NCBI RefSeq assembly: GCF_900116435.1
Contig: NZ_FPAZ01000006.1
Location: 124,001 to 188,000, forward strand
Length of the DNA stretch: 64,000 bases
Direction of reading: 5' to 3'
Origin: Pseudoalteromonas lipolytica
GTDB lineage: Bacteria; Pseudomonadota; Gammaproteobacteria; Enterobacterales; Alteromonadaceae
Shown: in pieces, positions 10,132 to 18,803 of the stretch
Layout of the letters: each line of letters opens with the position of its first letter
How positions within the stretch are numbered: position 1 is the first letter of the stretch
The notes under the pieces: generated by a model
The model's database searches: none
What the model saw: the letters and a program-made list of their open reading frames with translations, nothing else
Told to the model about the DNA's origin: nothing
Made by a program: the position numbers and the translations under genes

Positions 10132-10146
10132 AAACGGATTAGAACG

Positions 10147-11094
10147 TTGCATCGCTTAAGAACTTATACCGCCCGTGTTTTTGAAGGAAACGGCAAGTAC
10201 CGACGCCTAGGACGAGCACTCGATGTGTTCTTAATGTCACTTATCATGATCAATGTGGTGGCCATTGTTTTAGAGTCTGTAAGTCACCTCGCTAAACAGT
10301 ATAAGCATGAATTTTTAATGCTCGAGCTTATTTCTGTCGGTATTTTTACGCTCGAATACATTTTGCGCCTTTGGTCATGTGTCGATAAAAGTGCCCATAA
10401 AGAGAGCCCGCTAACCAACTCAAAAATTCGTATTAAATACTTTTTTTCTCCCTTAGCACTCATCGACCTTATTGCCATTTTACCGACCTTGCTAATGGTT
10501 TTCGTCAGTGTTGATTTGCGCTTTTTGCGGGTACTACGTTTAATGCGTATCTTTAAACTCACCCGCTATTCTCGAGCTATGCAGCTGTTGTTACAGTCAT
10601 TTCGCGATGAAAGTAGCTCTTTGCTTGCCGCTTTTTTCATTATGGCGGTTGTGCTGATCATTGCATCATGCGGAATTTATTTAATTGAGCACGATGTGCA
10701 ACCCGACAAGTTTGGCTCTATTCCATCGGCTATGTGGTGGGCCATGGTCACTCTGACGACTGTAGGTTATGGGGATGTGGTGCCTGTTACTCCGCTAGGA
10801 CGATTATTTGGGGGTGCCATTACCTTAGTCAGTATGGGAATGGTGGCAATTCCTACCGGTTTATTAGCATCCAGCTTTTCTGAGCAACTTCGTAAGCGCC
10901 GTTTGTTGTTTACTGATGCGGTGCATGAAGCAATGGAAGATGGTCATTTATCAGCGATTCAAGAAGAACACCTTGAGAATCTGCGTTACAAGCTCGGTTT
11001 AAGTAAGCAAGAAGCAAACAAGGCGATTCATAACGAACTTAAAAATCGCCACAGTAATCTTTATTGCCGTCACTGCGGTAAGCGCCAAGATTAA
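10147..11094 (+). CDS. Voltage-gated potassium channel family protein
   Basis: A 315-residue ion transport protein with six transmembrane segments. The arginine-rich S4 voltage sensor is clear (RFLRVLRLMRIFKLTRYSR), as are the pore helix and K+ selectivity filter TVGYGD, so this is a Kv-type homotetrameric channel of the inner membrane. The C-terminal cytoplasmic tail ends with a CRHCGKRQD motif: two Cys and one His that may bind metal or form a disulfide. The start is TTG at 10147; no in-frame ATG with a good ribosome binding site lies nearby. It may be cotranscribed with patZ. Confidence 0.88.
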   Translation: MHRLRTYTARVFEGNGKYRRLGRALDVFLMSLIMINVVAIVLESVSHLAKQYKHEFLMLELISVGIFTLEYILRLWSCVDKSAHKESPLTNSKIRIKYFFSPLALIDLIAILPTLLMVFVSVDLRFLRVLRLMRIFKLTRYSRAMQLLLQSFRDESSSLLAAFFIMAVVLIIASCGIYLIEHDVQPDKFGSIPSAMWWAMVTLTTVGYGDVVPVTPLGRLFGGAITLVSMGMVAIPTGLLASSFSEQLRKRRLLFTDAVHEAMEDGHLSAIQEEHLENLRYKLGLSKQEANKAIHNELKNRHSNLYCRHCGKRQD

Positions 11095-11103
11095 CAGTAA
11101 AAC

Positions 11104-11126
11104 AGATAAAGCCCGCGGCTTTATCT
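11104..11126. terminator. Bidirectional terminator between convergent genes
   Basis: A perfect 10-bp stem (AGATAAAGCC / GGCTTTATCT, loop CGC) lies between the channel gene and the convergent sensor gene. On the - strand it is followed by a GTTTTA tract. Confidence 0.75.
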
Positions 11127-11129
11127 GGT

Positions 11130-14100
11130 TTAGTCATCAAATTCTGCATGCCACTGCGCATTTAACAAGGGGCTTACTTCATCCCCCGGAACAGCTTTAC
11201 TAAACAAATAACCTTGTAAGTATTCACAACCACGAGCGTGTAAGAAGCGAAGCTGGGTGGTATTTTCAACCCCTTCAGCAACACACTCCTTGCCTAGGCT
11301 TTTCGCCAATGTGAGTGTTGAATTAATAATAGCTTCGTCATCTTTATCAATCCCGATATCGTGCACAAAGCTTTTATCTATTTTTAAAACATCAACCGGG
11401 AACCGTTTTAAATACGTTAGAGAAGCGTAGCCCGTGCCAAAGTCATCCATATAAATTTTACAGCCTAATGCTTTTAATTTATTCATGCTTAATTGGGCTT
11501 TCTCTGAATCTCGCATCATCACTGATTCAGTAATTTCGAATACAACAGCACTGGCAGGTACATGGCTGAGTGTTAAAGCTTGATGAATATTTTCGACTAA
11601 ATGGGTACTTTCAAAATCAAATGCCGATAAGTTAATAGAGATATATAAATCGGGGTGTGACACGCGCCATTGTCGTAACTCGATTAATGCACGCGATAAA
11701 GTTTGCAGCATAATTTTGGTGATAAGCCCTGAGCTTTCAGCAGCATTGGCAAAGTCTTCAGGCTGATAATCGTCATTACTAGGCCAGCGTAATAACACCT
11801 CTAACCCTACAACTTGACGTGTTTTTGAACTAACAATGGGTTGGTAGTAATTACAAAATTCATGTTCTTGATACGCTTTGCTCAATTGTGACTCTAAATG
11901 CAGAGTCCGCTGCACTTGTAAATTCATCTCTTGCTTATAGAACTGATAACGTCCCTCCACAGACCGCTTAGCATGGTAGAGGGCAACATTCGCCGCTTTT
12001 AACAGCGCTTTTGTATCGAGGGCGTCGTCGGGATACACAGCAACCCCAACACTTAAGTTCACTTTTACCGCTTGTTGATTAAGCTCAATATGGCTTTCAA
12101 CACAGTCCATAACTTTCGCGCACAGCGATAATAGCTCATCGACCTGTTTGAGATCTTCAGCGAGGATCACAAACTCATCACCTTCAAACCTTGCCAAACT
12201 ATCTTGCGGGCGCAGCACTTGTTTCAATCGCTTTGCAACTCGCTTGATAAGCTCATCAGACTCTTCGTGACCCAATGAATCATTAAAGTATTTAAATCGC
12301 TTAATATTTACATTTAACAAGGCTGCTTTCGTTTGATGGTAATCAGCTTGCTCGATAGCATGGCTTACACGGTCACTGAATAATGTTTTGTTCGGCAATC
12401 CGGTGAGCGTGTCGTAATTGGCTAATAAGTGCAGTTCATTCTCAGCCAGCTTTTGCGCGCTGATATCAGTGACAATAATCACATAACTGTCGAGTTGACG
12501 ATTACTCCCTGCAACAGCACTTATTTTAATGAGCACTTGACGCTTTTCGCCGTTGGCAACTTCAACAACATCTTCTGCTGAAAAGTGTTCACCTGATTGC
12601 AGTTTTTGCATTACTCGTAAATAGTGAATACGTGCCGGAATAGACAACCCGAGAGTTAAAGAACGACTCGAACGCGGATCAGCAGGAAAGCCAAAGGCAC
12701 TTTGGAACGACTGATTGGTAGCACGAATACGCAAGTTTTTATCCATAATAAACACCCAGTCTCGGGTTTGTTCAAACGCCGCACCAAATAAACGGGCGTT
12801 TTCTTCAAATACCAGTTCTCGGGTCATATTCGTGTAGGTGCCAGCCACTTTCTCAGGCGTGTTGTCTTGCCATTCAACCACCTTGCCGAAATCTTTATAC
12901 CAACGCCATTGACCATCGGCGTGTCGTAAACGATACGTGCAGTTAAAATAGCCTTTTTGAGTAGATAAAAACTCCAGCCACTCTAAGCGAAAGGTTTGTT
13001 TATCATGTGGGTGAATCTTTGCCAAATAGTCATCTAGATTAACACTGTCACTGTCATAGCCCAGTTCATTTTTCAGCCTAGGCTGATAAATAATCGGGCT
13101 TTGCGACGACCAATCCCAAACACCAGAATGACTTCCCTCTAATGCAAGTTTTAGTCGCGCCTCACTTTCTTTACTTTCTTTGTGTGCGGCAAGCAAAATT
13201 TGCTGCATACGATTACGTCTAAAGAGCCAAGCAGCTACAAGTAGCGCCGCTAATATAAGGTAAAGCAAAATAAAATGTGGCGCACGCCATGGTGGGTATT
13301 TTACTTCGATGTTTAATGTTGCCGGCGGGGTTAAATCTCCCGTTAAGGGGTCTTTTGCCCACACTTTAAGGTGGTACTTGCCTGCACTTAATTTTGGAAA
13401 AAGAACACGGTTATTATTTCGCGTGTAGGTTTTTTGCCCATCGCCAAGTTGATACTCATAAATAACACGCTCTTGGTAATTGAACGCCATGGCTGAGAAA
13501 GCAACCTCGAGACCGATGTCATCATGCTCAAGTACCACACTGTCTATTGGCTGTTTAAGCTCAGCAGGTAAGTCACGAGACATTAAATCCAAGTTGGTGA
13601 TATTAACGTGATCAATCAAAGCTTGCTGATAGTGGTTATCCATCGGGTAAAAATAGGTAAAGCCTTTAAGGGTGCCATAAACAATTTGCCCAGACTTTAA
13701 TTTGGTAAATGCGCCACTATTAAACTCGGTAGAAAAAAGCCCCTCTGAACCAGTAAACTGTTGAAAGTGCATATTATCGGGGTTGAGTCGCCACAGCCCT
13801 TTATGACTACTCATCCAAATCATTCCGGCTTCATCAAGCACCATATCGTACAATAAAGTGCCTAGCTTATTTTTTTCAAGATCAATGGTGTAGATATGCT
13901 CGTACGTTGTGGCATCTAGACCAATCAAGCCAAAATTCGATAACGATAACCACAAGACATTATTGTTATCAATAATGTAAGACATCACATTCACAGCAAC
14001 ATTTTCATGCTGCTCAGGCACCGTATAAATGGTGGTCAGTTCATAACTGTGAGGATCAACCTGATATAAGATCCCCGCATTATAAAATAACGGTGCATCG

Positions 14101-15635
14101 GGCTTGCTTGATAAGGCCGGCAAGAACCCATAGGCTAAGAAAGGCTCAAATTCATCAAATTTACCGCCTAAACGTGTCACCTCTTGGCTATCAATATTGT
14201 AAACAAACATACCGAAATCGGGGTGAACGTAATACAAATCGCCCGACGGCATTAATAGAACCCCATGCACCCAATCGTTAATGAGTTCTTGCTGCTTAGG
14301 GTCTGCCGTTTTAACGGGAGTTACTTCACCCGTCTTTGGATTAAAGCTAAAAATTCCCCGATTCGTGTGCAACCAAAGTTGCGCTTTATAAGGCATTATT
14401 TGGTAAACAGTGAATTCGGTCGTGATTAAATCTATTTGGTAGTCTTTTAAAAAGACTTCGCTTTCATACGTGTCTAAGTCAACGGCCGTTAGACCATTGT
14501 GGGTCGCAAGCCACAGCCTGCCCTGAAACTCTGCAATACCCCAAATTGAATGATGCGATAAGCCGTCACCCTTAATCGAATTGGCCACCACATTTACAAA
14601 GTTATAATTATCATACGAGAGATAAAAAGCGCCATCGTTCTTGGTGGCTAACCACATGCCTCCGGAGCGATCTTTTACGATATCAATGATACTTGTATCA
14701 GCAAGGGTGTAACCGTTGTCTTTTAAGCGTGTACTTTTAACCAAGTCGCCGGTTGCCCGGGTAAAGTTAAATAAGCCTTTATCGGTTCCCAAGGTAATCG
14801 TTGAATTTTGTGGAATAATTTCCCAAATATTTAAGTCGCTAATTAGGGTCTTATTTTTAAACTGAACCTCAGGCGTGTTAAACATCTCTGGTAAGTTGCT
14901 AATATCGACTTCGTATAAACCCCGAACAGCCCCGACCAACAAAGTATGCTCATCTATTACGGCAAACGACTTCACATAGTTTTGATACATGTGTGTTGGC
15001 GCTTGGCTTAGATGTTCAAGCTTTCTTACCTGGCCCGATGCGATTTCATAAACAAATGCCCCATTACTCGTGCCCATAAATATGTAACCTTGATAAGGAT
15101 ACAACTCACGAATAACGCTGCTTTTTACACGATCGGGTATTTCAAAAATAGACGTGACTTGCTGCGTTTCTAAGTCGAGTTTTGCAAAATCCCAGCCTCG
15201 GCCTAGCCAGAGCGTTTTGTCATCAACCGCAACCATACTAAACACAGATTCTATAAAAATTTGCTCTTCGGTGGTGGGCTTTGCAATAAATTGTTGGTAG
15301 CTGTCAGTACTCGGATCATAACGGAATAGCCCTGCTTGCAAAGATGCTATCCAAATATAACCTTGGGGGTCTTGATAAATGCGGTCAATGATGGCGTCTT
15401 CAAGCTCTCCATTAGGGCCTTTGATATGCACAACCTCATAGCCATCATAACGATTTAAACCGCCCTCAGTGGATAACCATAAATAGCCACTGTTATCGAT
15501 AAGCATCGTATTGACATAACTTTGCGACAACCCTTCGCTGGTTGACAAGCGTTTCACTTGCGCAAAACTGGAATGACTAAACAAACCACAAATCACAATA
15601 ATGAGTAGAGCTGATAAAGAAAAGAACTTAGTCAT
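11130..15635 (-). CDS. Two-component-propeller sensor with PAS, GGDEF and EAL domains
   Basis: A 1501-residue membrane sensor of cyclic-di-GMP metabolism. It has an N-terminal signal peptide, then about 700 residues of reg_prop beta-propeller repeats (SYVNTMLIDNSGYLWLSTEGGLNRYDG and many similar W-x-S/G-T-x-x-G-L units) and a Y_Y_Y-like domain. A single transmembrane helix near residue 795 is followed by two PAS/PAC-like domains (about 830-1050), GGDEF (about 1060-1220) and EAL (about 1240-1490). The GGDEF site reads FEGDEF, an E in the first position, so cyclase activity is doubtful. The EAL domain keeps the key residues (EVLLRW, DDFGTGYASL, KIDKSFV) and probably hydrolyses c-di-GMP. The periplasmic propellers likely sense an oligosaccharide or other ligand. 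Confidence 0.92.
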   Translation of the reverse strand: MTKFFSLSALLIIVICGLFSHSSFAQVKRLSTSEGLSQSYVNTMLIDNSGYLWLSTEGGLNRYDGYEVVHIKGPNGELEDAIIDRIYQDPQGYIWIASLQAGLFRYDPSTDSYQQFIAKPTTEEQIFIESVFSMVAVDDKTLWLGRGWDFAKLDLETQQVTSIFEIPDRVKSSVIRELYPYQGYIFMGTSNGAFVYEIASGQVRKLEHLSQAPTHMYQNYVKSFAVIDEHTLLVGAVRGLYEVDISNLPEMFNTPEVQFKNKTLISDLNIWEIIPQNSTITLGTDKGLFNFTRATGDLVKSTRLKDNGYTLADTSIIDIVKDRSGGMWLATKNDGAFYLSYDNYNFVNVVANSIKGDGLSHHSIWGIAEFQGRLWLATHNGLTAVDLDTYESEVFLKDYQIDLITTEFTVYQIMPYKAQLWLHTNRGIFSFNPKTGEVTPVKTADPKQQELINDWVHGVLLMPSGDLYYVHPDFGMFVYNIDSQEVTRLGGKFDEFEPFLAYGFLPALSSKPDAPLFYNAGILYQVDPHSYELTTIYTVPEQHENVAVNVMSYIIDNNNVLWLSLSNFGLIGLDATTYEHIYTIDLEKNKLGTLLYDMVLDEAGMIWMSSHKGLWRLNPDNMHFQQFTGSEGLFSTEFNSGAFTKLKSGQIVYGTLKGFTYFYPMDNHYQQALIDHVNITNLDLMSRDLPAELKQPIDSVVLEHDDIGLEVAFSAMAFNYQERVIYEYQLGDGQKTYTRNNNRVLFPKLSAGKYHLKVWAKDPLTGDLTPPATLNIEVKYPPWRAPHFILLYLILAALLVAAWLFRRNRMQQILLAAHKESKESEARLKLALEGSHSGVWDWSSQSPIIYQPRLKNELGYDSDSVNLDDYLAKIHPHDKQTFRLEWLEFLSTQKGYFNCTYRLRHADGQWRWYKDFGKVVEWQDNTPEKVAGTYTNMTRELVFEENARLFGAAFEQTRDWVFIMDKNLRIRATNQSFQSAFGFPADPRSSRSLTLGLSIPARIHYLRVMQKLQSGEHFSAEDVVEVANGEKRQVLIKISAVAGSNRQLDSYVIIVTDISAQKLAENELHLLANYDTLTGLPNKTLFSDRVSHAIEQADYHQTKAALLNVNIKRFKYFNDSLGHEESDELIKRVAKRLKQVLRPQDSLARFEGDEFVILAEDLKQVDELLSLCAKVMDCVESHIELNQQAVKVNLSVGVAVYPDDALDTKALLKAANVALYHAKRSVEGRYQFYKQEMNLQVQRTLHLESQLSKAYQEHEFCNYYQPIVSSKTRQVVGLEVLLRWPSNDDYQPEDFANAAESSGLITKIMLQTLSRALIELRQWRVSHPDLYISINLSAFDFESTHLVENIHQALTLSHVPASAVVFEITESVMMRDSEKAQLSMNKLKALGCKIYMDDFGTGYASLTYLKRFPVDVLKIDKSFVHDIGIDKDDEAIINSTLTLAKSLGKECVAEGVENTTQLRFLHARGCEYLQGYLFSKAVPGDEVSPLLNAQWHAEFDD

Positions 15636-15650
15636 TGACGTTCCAAATTA

Positions 15651-16076
15651 CTAACTTGGCGCGGTGTCACACGTAAAGTGCATCGCGACGATATTGCGAT
15701 GCGCATATACCTCAAACAACGATTGCAAAGAATTGGGTAATGTTAATGTATAGTTAAACCCATTTACTAGATAGAAATCAATCAGATTTTCATAGGCAAA
15801 GGTAAAAACTGTCCCTTTTTGTTCAGCAATAAGCGTGGTGAGTAACTGTGAGGCTACTTTTTTACCTCGCCATGCAGCATCAACATACAGAGTTGATAAA
15901 AATAAAAAGCCCGCTTTATTTTGAACCCGACATGCCGCAACGATATTCAAACCATGGTACGCCACCCACACTTGATCAGCTTTAGTGGCACGCCCCCGCG
16001 CATTGTGTTTATCGTAAAACTTATTTACCAACGGGGTTTTGATTGCGTCAAGTAAACAAAATTTCAGCTCCGTCAT
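15651..16076 (-). CDS. GNAT family N-acetyltransferase
   Basis: A 141-residue single-domain protein. The acetyl-CoA-binding signature is near the middle: LYVDAAWRGKKVASQLLTTLI, the R/Q-x-x-G-x-A/G pattern of GNAT enzymes. The preceding strand (AGFLFLSTLYV) and following strand (TVFTFAYENLIDFYLVNGF) fit the fold. The substrate is unknown. It starts 2 bp after the stop of the small DUF3283-like gene and is probably cotranscribed with it. Confidence 0.85.
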   Translation of the reverse strand: MTELKFCLLDAIKTPLVNKFYDKHNARGRATKADQVWVAYHGLNIVAACRVQNKAGFLFLSTLYVDAAWRGKKVASQLLTTLIAEQKGTVFTFAYENLIDFYLVNGFNYTLTLPNSLQSLFEVYAHRNIVAMHFTCDTAPS

Positions 16077-16078
16077 GA

Positions 16079-16279
16079 TTAACTCATTAAGGATAAATAA
16101 TGCTCAAACTGTTGTTTTAAAAAGGCTTGCTCTGACATAGGACGATTATTAATTGCTGTATACACCCCTTCGCGGGTATTTTTTCCACGCTTAATCTGGT
16201 AGGCCCAAAAAGAGGCTTCGTAGTCTAATTGAATTTGATATTTTTGCTCTCGAGGCAATTTACATAAATTAAAGCTCAT
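16079..16279 (-). CDS. Small DUF3283-like protein
   Basis: A 66-residue soluble protein with charged helices (MSFNLCKLPREQKYQIQLDYEASFWAYQIKRGK). Its size and pattern resemble DUF3283, a short family found in Vibrio and Alteromonadales; the match is from memory and moderate. Tight spacing to the acetyltransferase gene downstream (2 bp) indicates an operon. Function unknown. Confidence 0.65.
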   Translation of the reverse strand: MSFNLCKLPREQKYQIQLDYEASFWAYQIKRGKNTREGVYTAINNRPMSEQAFLKQQFEHYLSLMS

Positions 16280-16413
16280 ACTTTCTCAGCAACAGTGTAT
16301 TGATTTATGAAGTATAACAAAGTTGCTTCAAATTAATCGCCTATTTTAAACCTTGATTTTGGAAACACATAACAGTAAATTAACGCCGAATACATGCTCG
16401 CAAGGAACGCACG

Positions 16414-17115
16414 TTGCCAAAATTTCTGATACCTAGTTTGACCATTATTCTGCTGTTTTTTTGCTTTCCTAGCAGCGCAAATTCTCATATTTTAATTTTT
16501 AATCGCCCAGCCGACACACCGCAAGCACGTTATGTGGTTGACTTATTGAGCACCGCTTATAAAGAGATAGGTTATGAGCTTCACGTTATTGATTTTAATC
16601 ATCAAGGTTCGTTAGCAGCTGCAAACCAAGGTGTGCTTGATGGACAGTTAGGGCGTATTGATTTTGTTACCCGCGATTATCCAAATTTATTAAAGGTCGA
16701 CTTTCCCCTGTTCGAATTTAACCTTGTGTTATTAAAAAACTGCAAGCAATGCAATTATCGTGATATTAAGTCACTCGCTATTCAGTCAAGTTATCCCGCT
16801 GCACAGAGCTACATAGAAGAAAATCCCATTAAAGGTGATGTGATAAAGGTAAGAAACGTCACGGCTCAATTGAATTTATTGACTCAAAAACGCGTTGAAG
16901 GCACCATTTTATTAGACTTTTTACTCTCTACAAAACACCCTGACTTTAACCAAGCGGCTTTTAATAAAGAGATTTTAATGTCGATGCAAAGCTTTCACTT
17001 TGTGCATAAACGCCACGCAGCACTTATTCCGCAACTGACAAATATTCTTAAAAAGCTTGAAGCCGATGGCACGGTGCGCACGCTAAAAACGAAATACAAT
17101 CTCACCGAGTTTTAA
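16414..17115 (+). CDS. Periplasmic solute-binding protein family 3-like
   Basis: A 233-residue protein with a signal peptide (about residues 1-24, ending SSANSH) and a fold like bacterial extracellular solute-binding family 3: HILIFNRPADTPQARYVVDLLSTAYKEIGYEL at the N-terminus and IPQLTNILKKLEADGTVRTLKTKY at the C-terminus, a typical closing helix. No ABC permease is adjacent. Many orphan members in Alteromonadales act as sensory or accessory binding proteins. The start is TTG at 16414 with AAGGAACG upstream. It overlaps the convergent DUF1289 gene by 4 bp. Confidence 0.8.
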   Translation: MPKFLIPSLTIILLFFCFPSSANSHILIFNRPADTPQARYVVDLLSTAYKEIGYELHVIDFNHQGSLAAANQGVLDGQLGRIDFVTRDYPNLLKVDFPLFEFNLVLLKNCKQCNYRDIKSLAIQSSYPAAQSYIEENPIKGDVIKVRNVTAQLNLLTQKRVEGTILLDFLLSTKHPDFNQAAFNKEILMSMQSFHFVHKRHAALIPQLTNILKKLEADGTVRTLKTKYNLTEF

Positions 17116-17360
17116 AAATCAAATCCGCCTTGCTCAGGTGTCGGTTGGTTATTTTCTGCCAACTGTTTTTTCTGTAAATAACGCTTATAACGCTGCTGAC
17201 ATAAGCTGATTACTTTGCGTTTTTCAGCATTACTCAGCTGATTCCAGTAAAACCGTTCATCGCGACTGCGATAACAGCCTTTACAATAGCCCCGATTATT
17301 AACCTGACAAATCCCTTTGCAAGGGCTTGGGATCTCAAATATTTCAATTTGTTGCATCAC
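17112..17360 (-). CDS. DUF1289 domain-containing protein
   Basis: An 82-residue protein whose core SPCKGICQVNNRGYCKGC, followed by YRSRDERFYWNQLSNAEKR, is the DUF1289 signature. Four conserved cysteines (C-x3-C-x7-C-x2-C) probably bind zinc or an Fe-S cluster. Function unknown. The gene is on its own, convergent with the solute-binding gene. Confidence 0.9.
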   Translation of the reverse strand: MMQQIEIFEIPSPCKGICQVNNRGYCKGCYRSRDERFYWNQLSNAEKRKVISLCQQRYKRYLQKKQLAENNQPTPEQGGFDF

Positions 17361-17410
17361 AATTGCCAGTTAATTAATCATCTTAGAAGTATAGCCCGAA
17401 AATTAATCAT

Positions 17411-17436
17411 AAAAAAAGCCACTTCAAAAAGTGGCT
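17411..17436 (-). terminator. Intrinsic terminator of the acyltransferase gene
   Basis: On the - strand an 8-bp stem (AGCCACTT / AAGTGGCT) is followed by seven T. It lies 84 bp past the acyltransferase stop. Confidence 0.82.
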
Positions 17437-17519
17437 CATTTAACGAATCAAAACATTGCTTAAAAAAGTAATTAGCACATTAATTTAAATGCGAACGCAT
17501 TCTATCAACTTTAGATTAT

Positions 17520-18650
17520 TTAATCTGATTCGCTCGTAGAAAGTTCTGCTTTGCGATGAAAAGGTTTCGCGTACATTGCTAAAACCAGTGGCTTTAACTC
17601 TTCAGGTACTTTAGCTAAACGCGCATTAAACGCTTCAGCATCTTTTTTATCAATCACGGCCTGCTTACACCCCCCCGCAATATAGTTACCTGGGTGTAAG
17701 AAAAACGAATCAACAATTTGCTGGTCAATCGTTTTTGCAAGCTCTTCTGGTGACTCGCAGCCAGATTCAATGGGCTCACCAAACGCTAAATGTACATGCC
17801 CTTTTGCTGTGCTAAAGCCCTCAACAATGCTGGCAATGTCTTCACCTTGTTGCTTTACATATTGGCCGTGATGCTGTTTATGATAAAGCTCTTTCGCTTT
17901 CGCAATCGCACATGGTTCATATTGATACGAGATAGAGACTGGCACTATTTTTAATTCGCGAACGTAATCAGCAAATTCTTTTTTCTGTTTACGACCTTGT
18001 AGCTGCAACATTTTAAGCAGTGCAGGATCCGTTTGATCAAAACCATCTTTTGCACGCCCTTCTTTTTGTGCAATCCAAATTGAATGACCCTCTGACAATG
18101 AATCATAAATATAGGCTGAGAGTTGTGATAACGCTTTGAGCATTTCTTTGGGTGCTTTTGCTGAACGTTTCACTATAAAGCTTTTATTTAAGCGCATTAA
18201 CTCAGTGATATACGGAATTTGCAGCAAATTATCACCAATGGCGATGCGCACTGTCGGCATGTTGTGTTTAAACAAACCCCAGTTAACTAACGCAGGATCC
18301 AAGACAATATCGCGGTGATTTGAAATGAACAAATACGCTTGTTTGGGATCCAGTTTATCAAGACCCGAAAATGTCACTTCAGATGTGGTACGGGTGATCA
18401 GTTTATTTAAATAGCTGGCCACCTCTTGTTGAACTTGCTCAACAGATTGCGTATTTCCCCACTTTTTTCTTAATTGCTGGCGCACTAATGGGCGAGTTAT
18501 AAATGGAAAATAAGATAAAAAGCGCGGCAGATTATACTTGGCGATAACATCCACAAAGGCATTATCAGCAATTAATCGGGCGACTGAATCAGCGACTTCG
18601 TCATCATTGTAAGGTCTAATATCGGCGTATTTATCCACACATTCACTCAT
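17520..18650 (-). CDS. 1-acyl-sn-glycerol-3-phosphate acyltransferase-like (PlsC superfamily)
   Basis: A 376-residue acyltransferase. The block LFISNHRDIVLDPALVNWGL corresponds to acyltransferase motif I. The spacing between His and Asp (HRDIVLD) is one residue longer than the canonical H-x4-D, as in a known divergent subfamily. Later blocks, including SIWIAQKEGRAKDG (motif III) and LKIVPVSISYQYEP (motif IV), agree with the fold. It would transfer an acyl chain in phospholipid or ornithine-lipid synthesis at the inner membrane. Single gene with its own terminator. Confidence 0.83.
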   Translation of the reverse strand: MSECVDKYADIRPYNDDEVADSVARLIADNAFVDVIAKYNLPRFLSYFPFITRPLVRQQLRKKWGNTQSVEQVQQEVASYLNKLITRTTSEVTFSGLDKLDPKQAYLFISNHRDIVLDPALVNWGLFKHNMPTVRIAIGDNLLQIPYITELMRLNKSFIVKRSAKAPKEMLKALSQLSAYIYDSLSEGHSIWIAQKEGRAKDGFDQTDPALLKMLQLQGRKQKKEFADYVRELKIVPVSISYQYEPCAIAKAKELYHKQHHGQYVKQQGEDIASIVEGFSTAKGHVHLAFGEPIESGCESPEELAKTIDQQIVDSFFLHPGNYIAGGCKQAVIDKKDAEAFNARLAKVPEELKPLVLAMYAKPFHRKAELSTSESD

Positions 18651-18665
18651 AAAAACTGCTTAAGT

Positions 18666-18694
18666 TAAAAAACGGCACGCATGGCGTACCGTTT
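18666..18694 (-). terminator. Intrinsic terminator of the zntR-permease operon
   Basis: A stem of 11 bp with one mismatch (18670-18680 with 18684-18694) is followed on the - strand by TTTTTT-like sequence. It lies about 110 bp past the permease stop. Confidence 0.6.
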
Positions 18695-18803
18695 AAATAG
18701 TTGGCGGATTATAACTCAGGCAATTTTAAATGCGAACCGAGACGCGATAGTTAACCTAAATATTTCCTTATACTGATAAAATTTTTATTTTTACAACAAT
18801 TAA

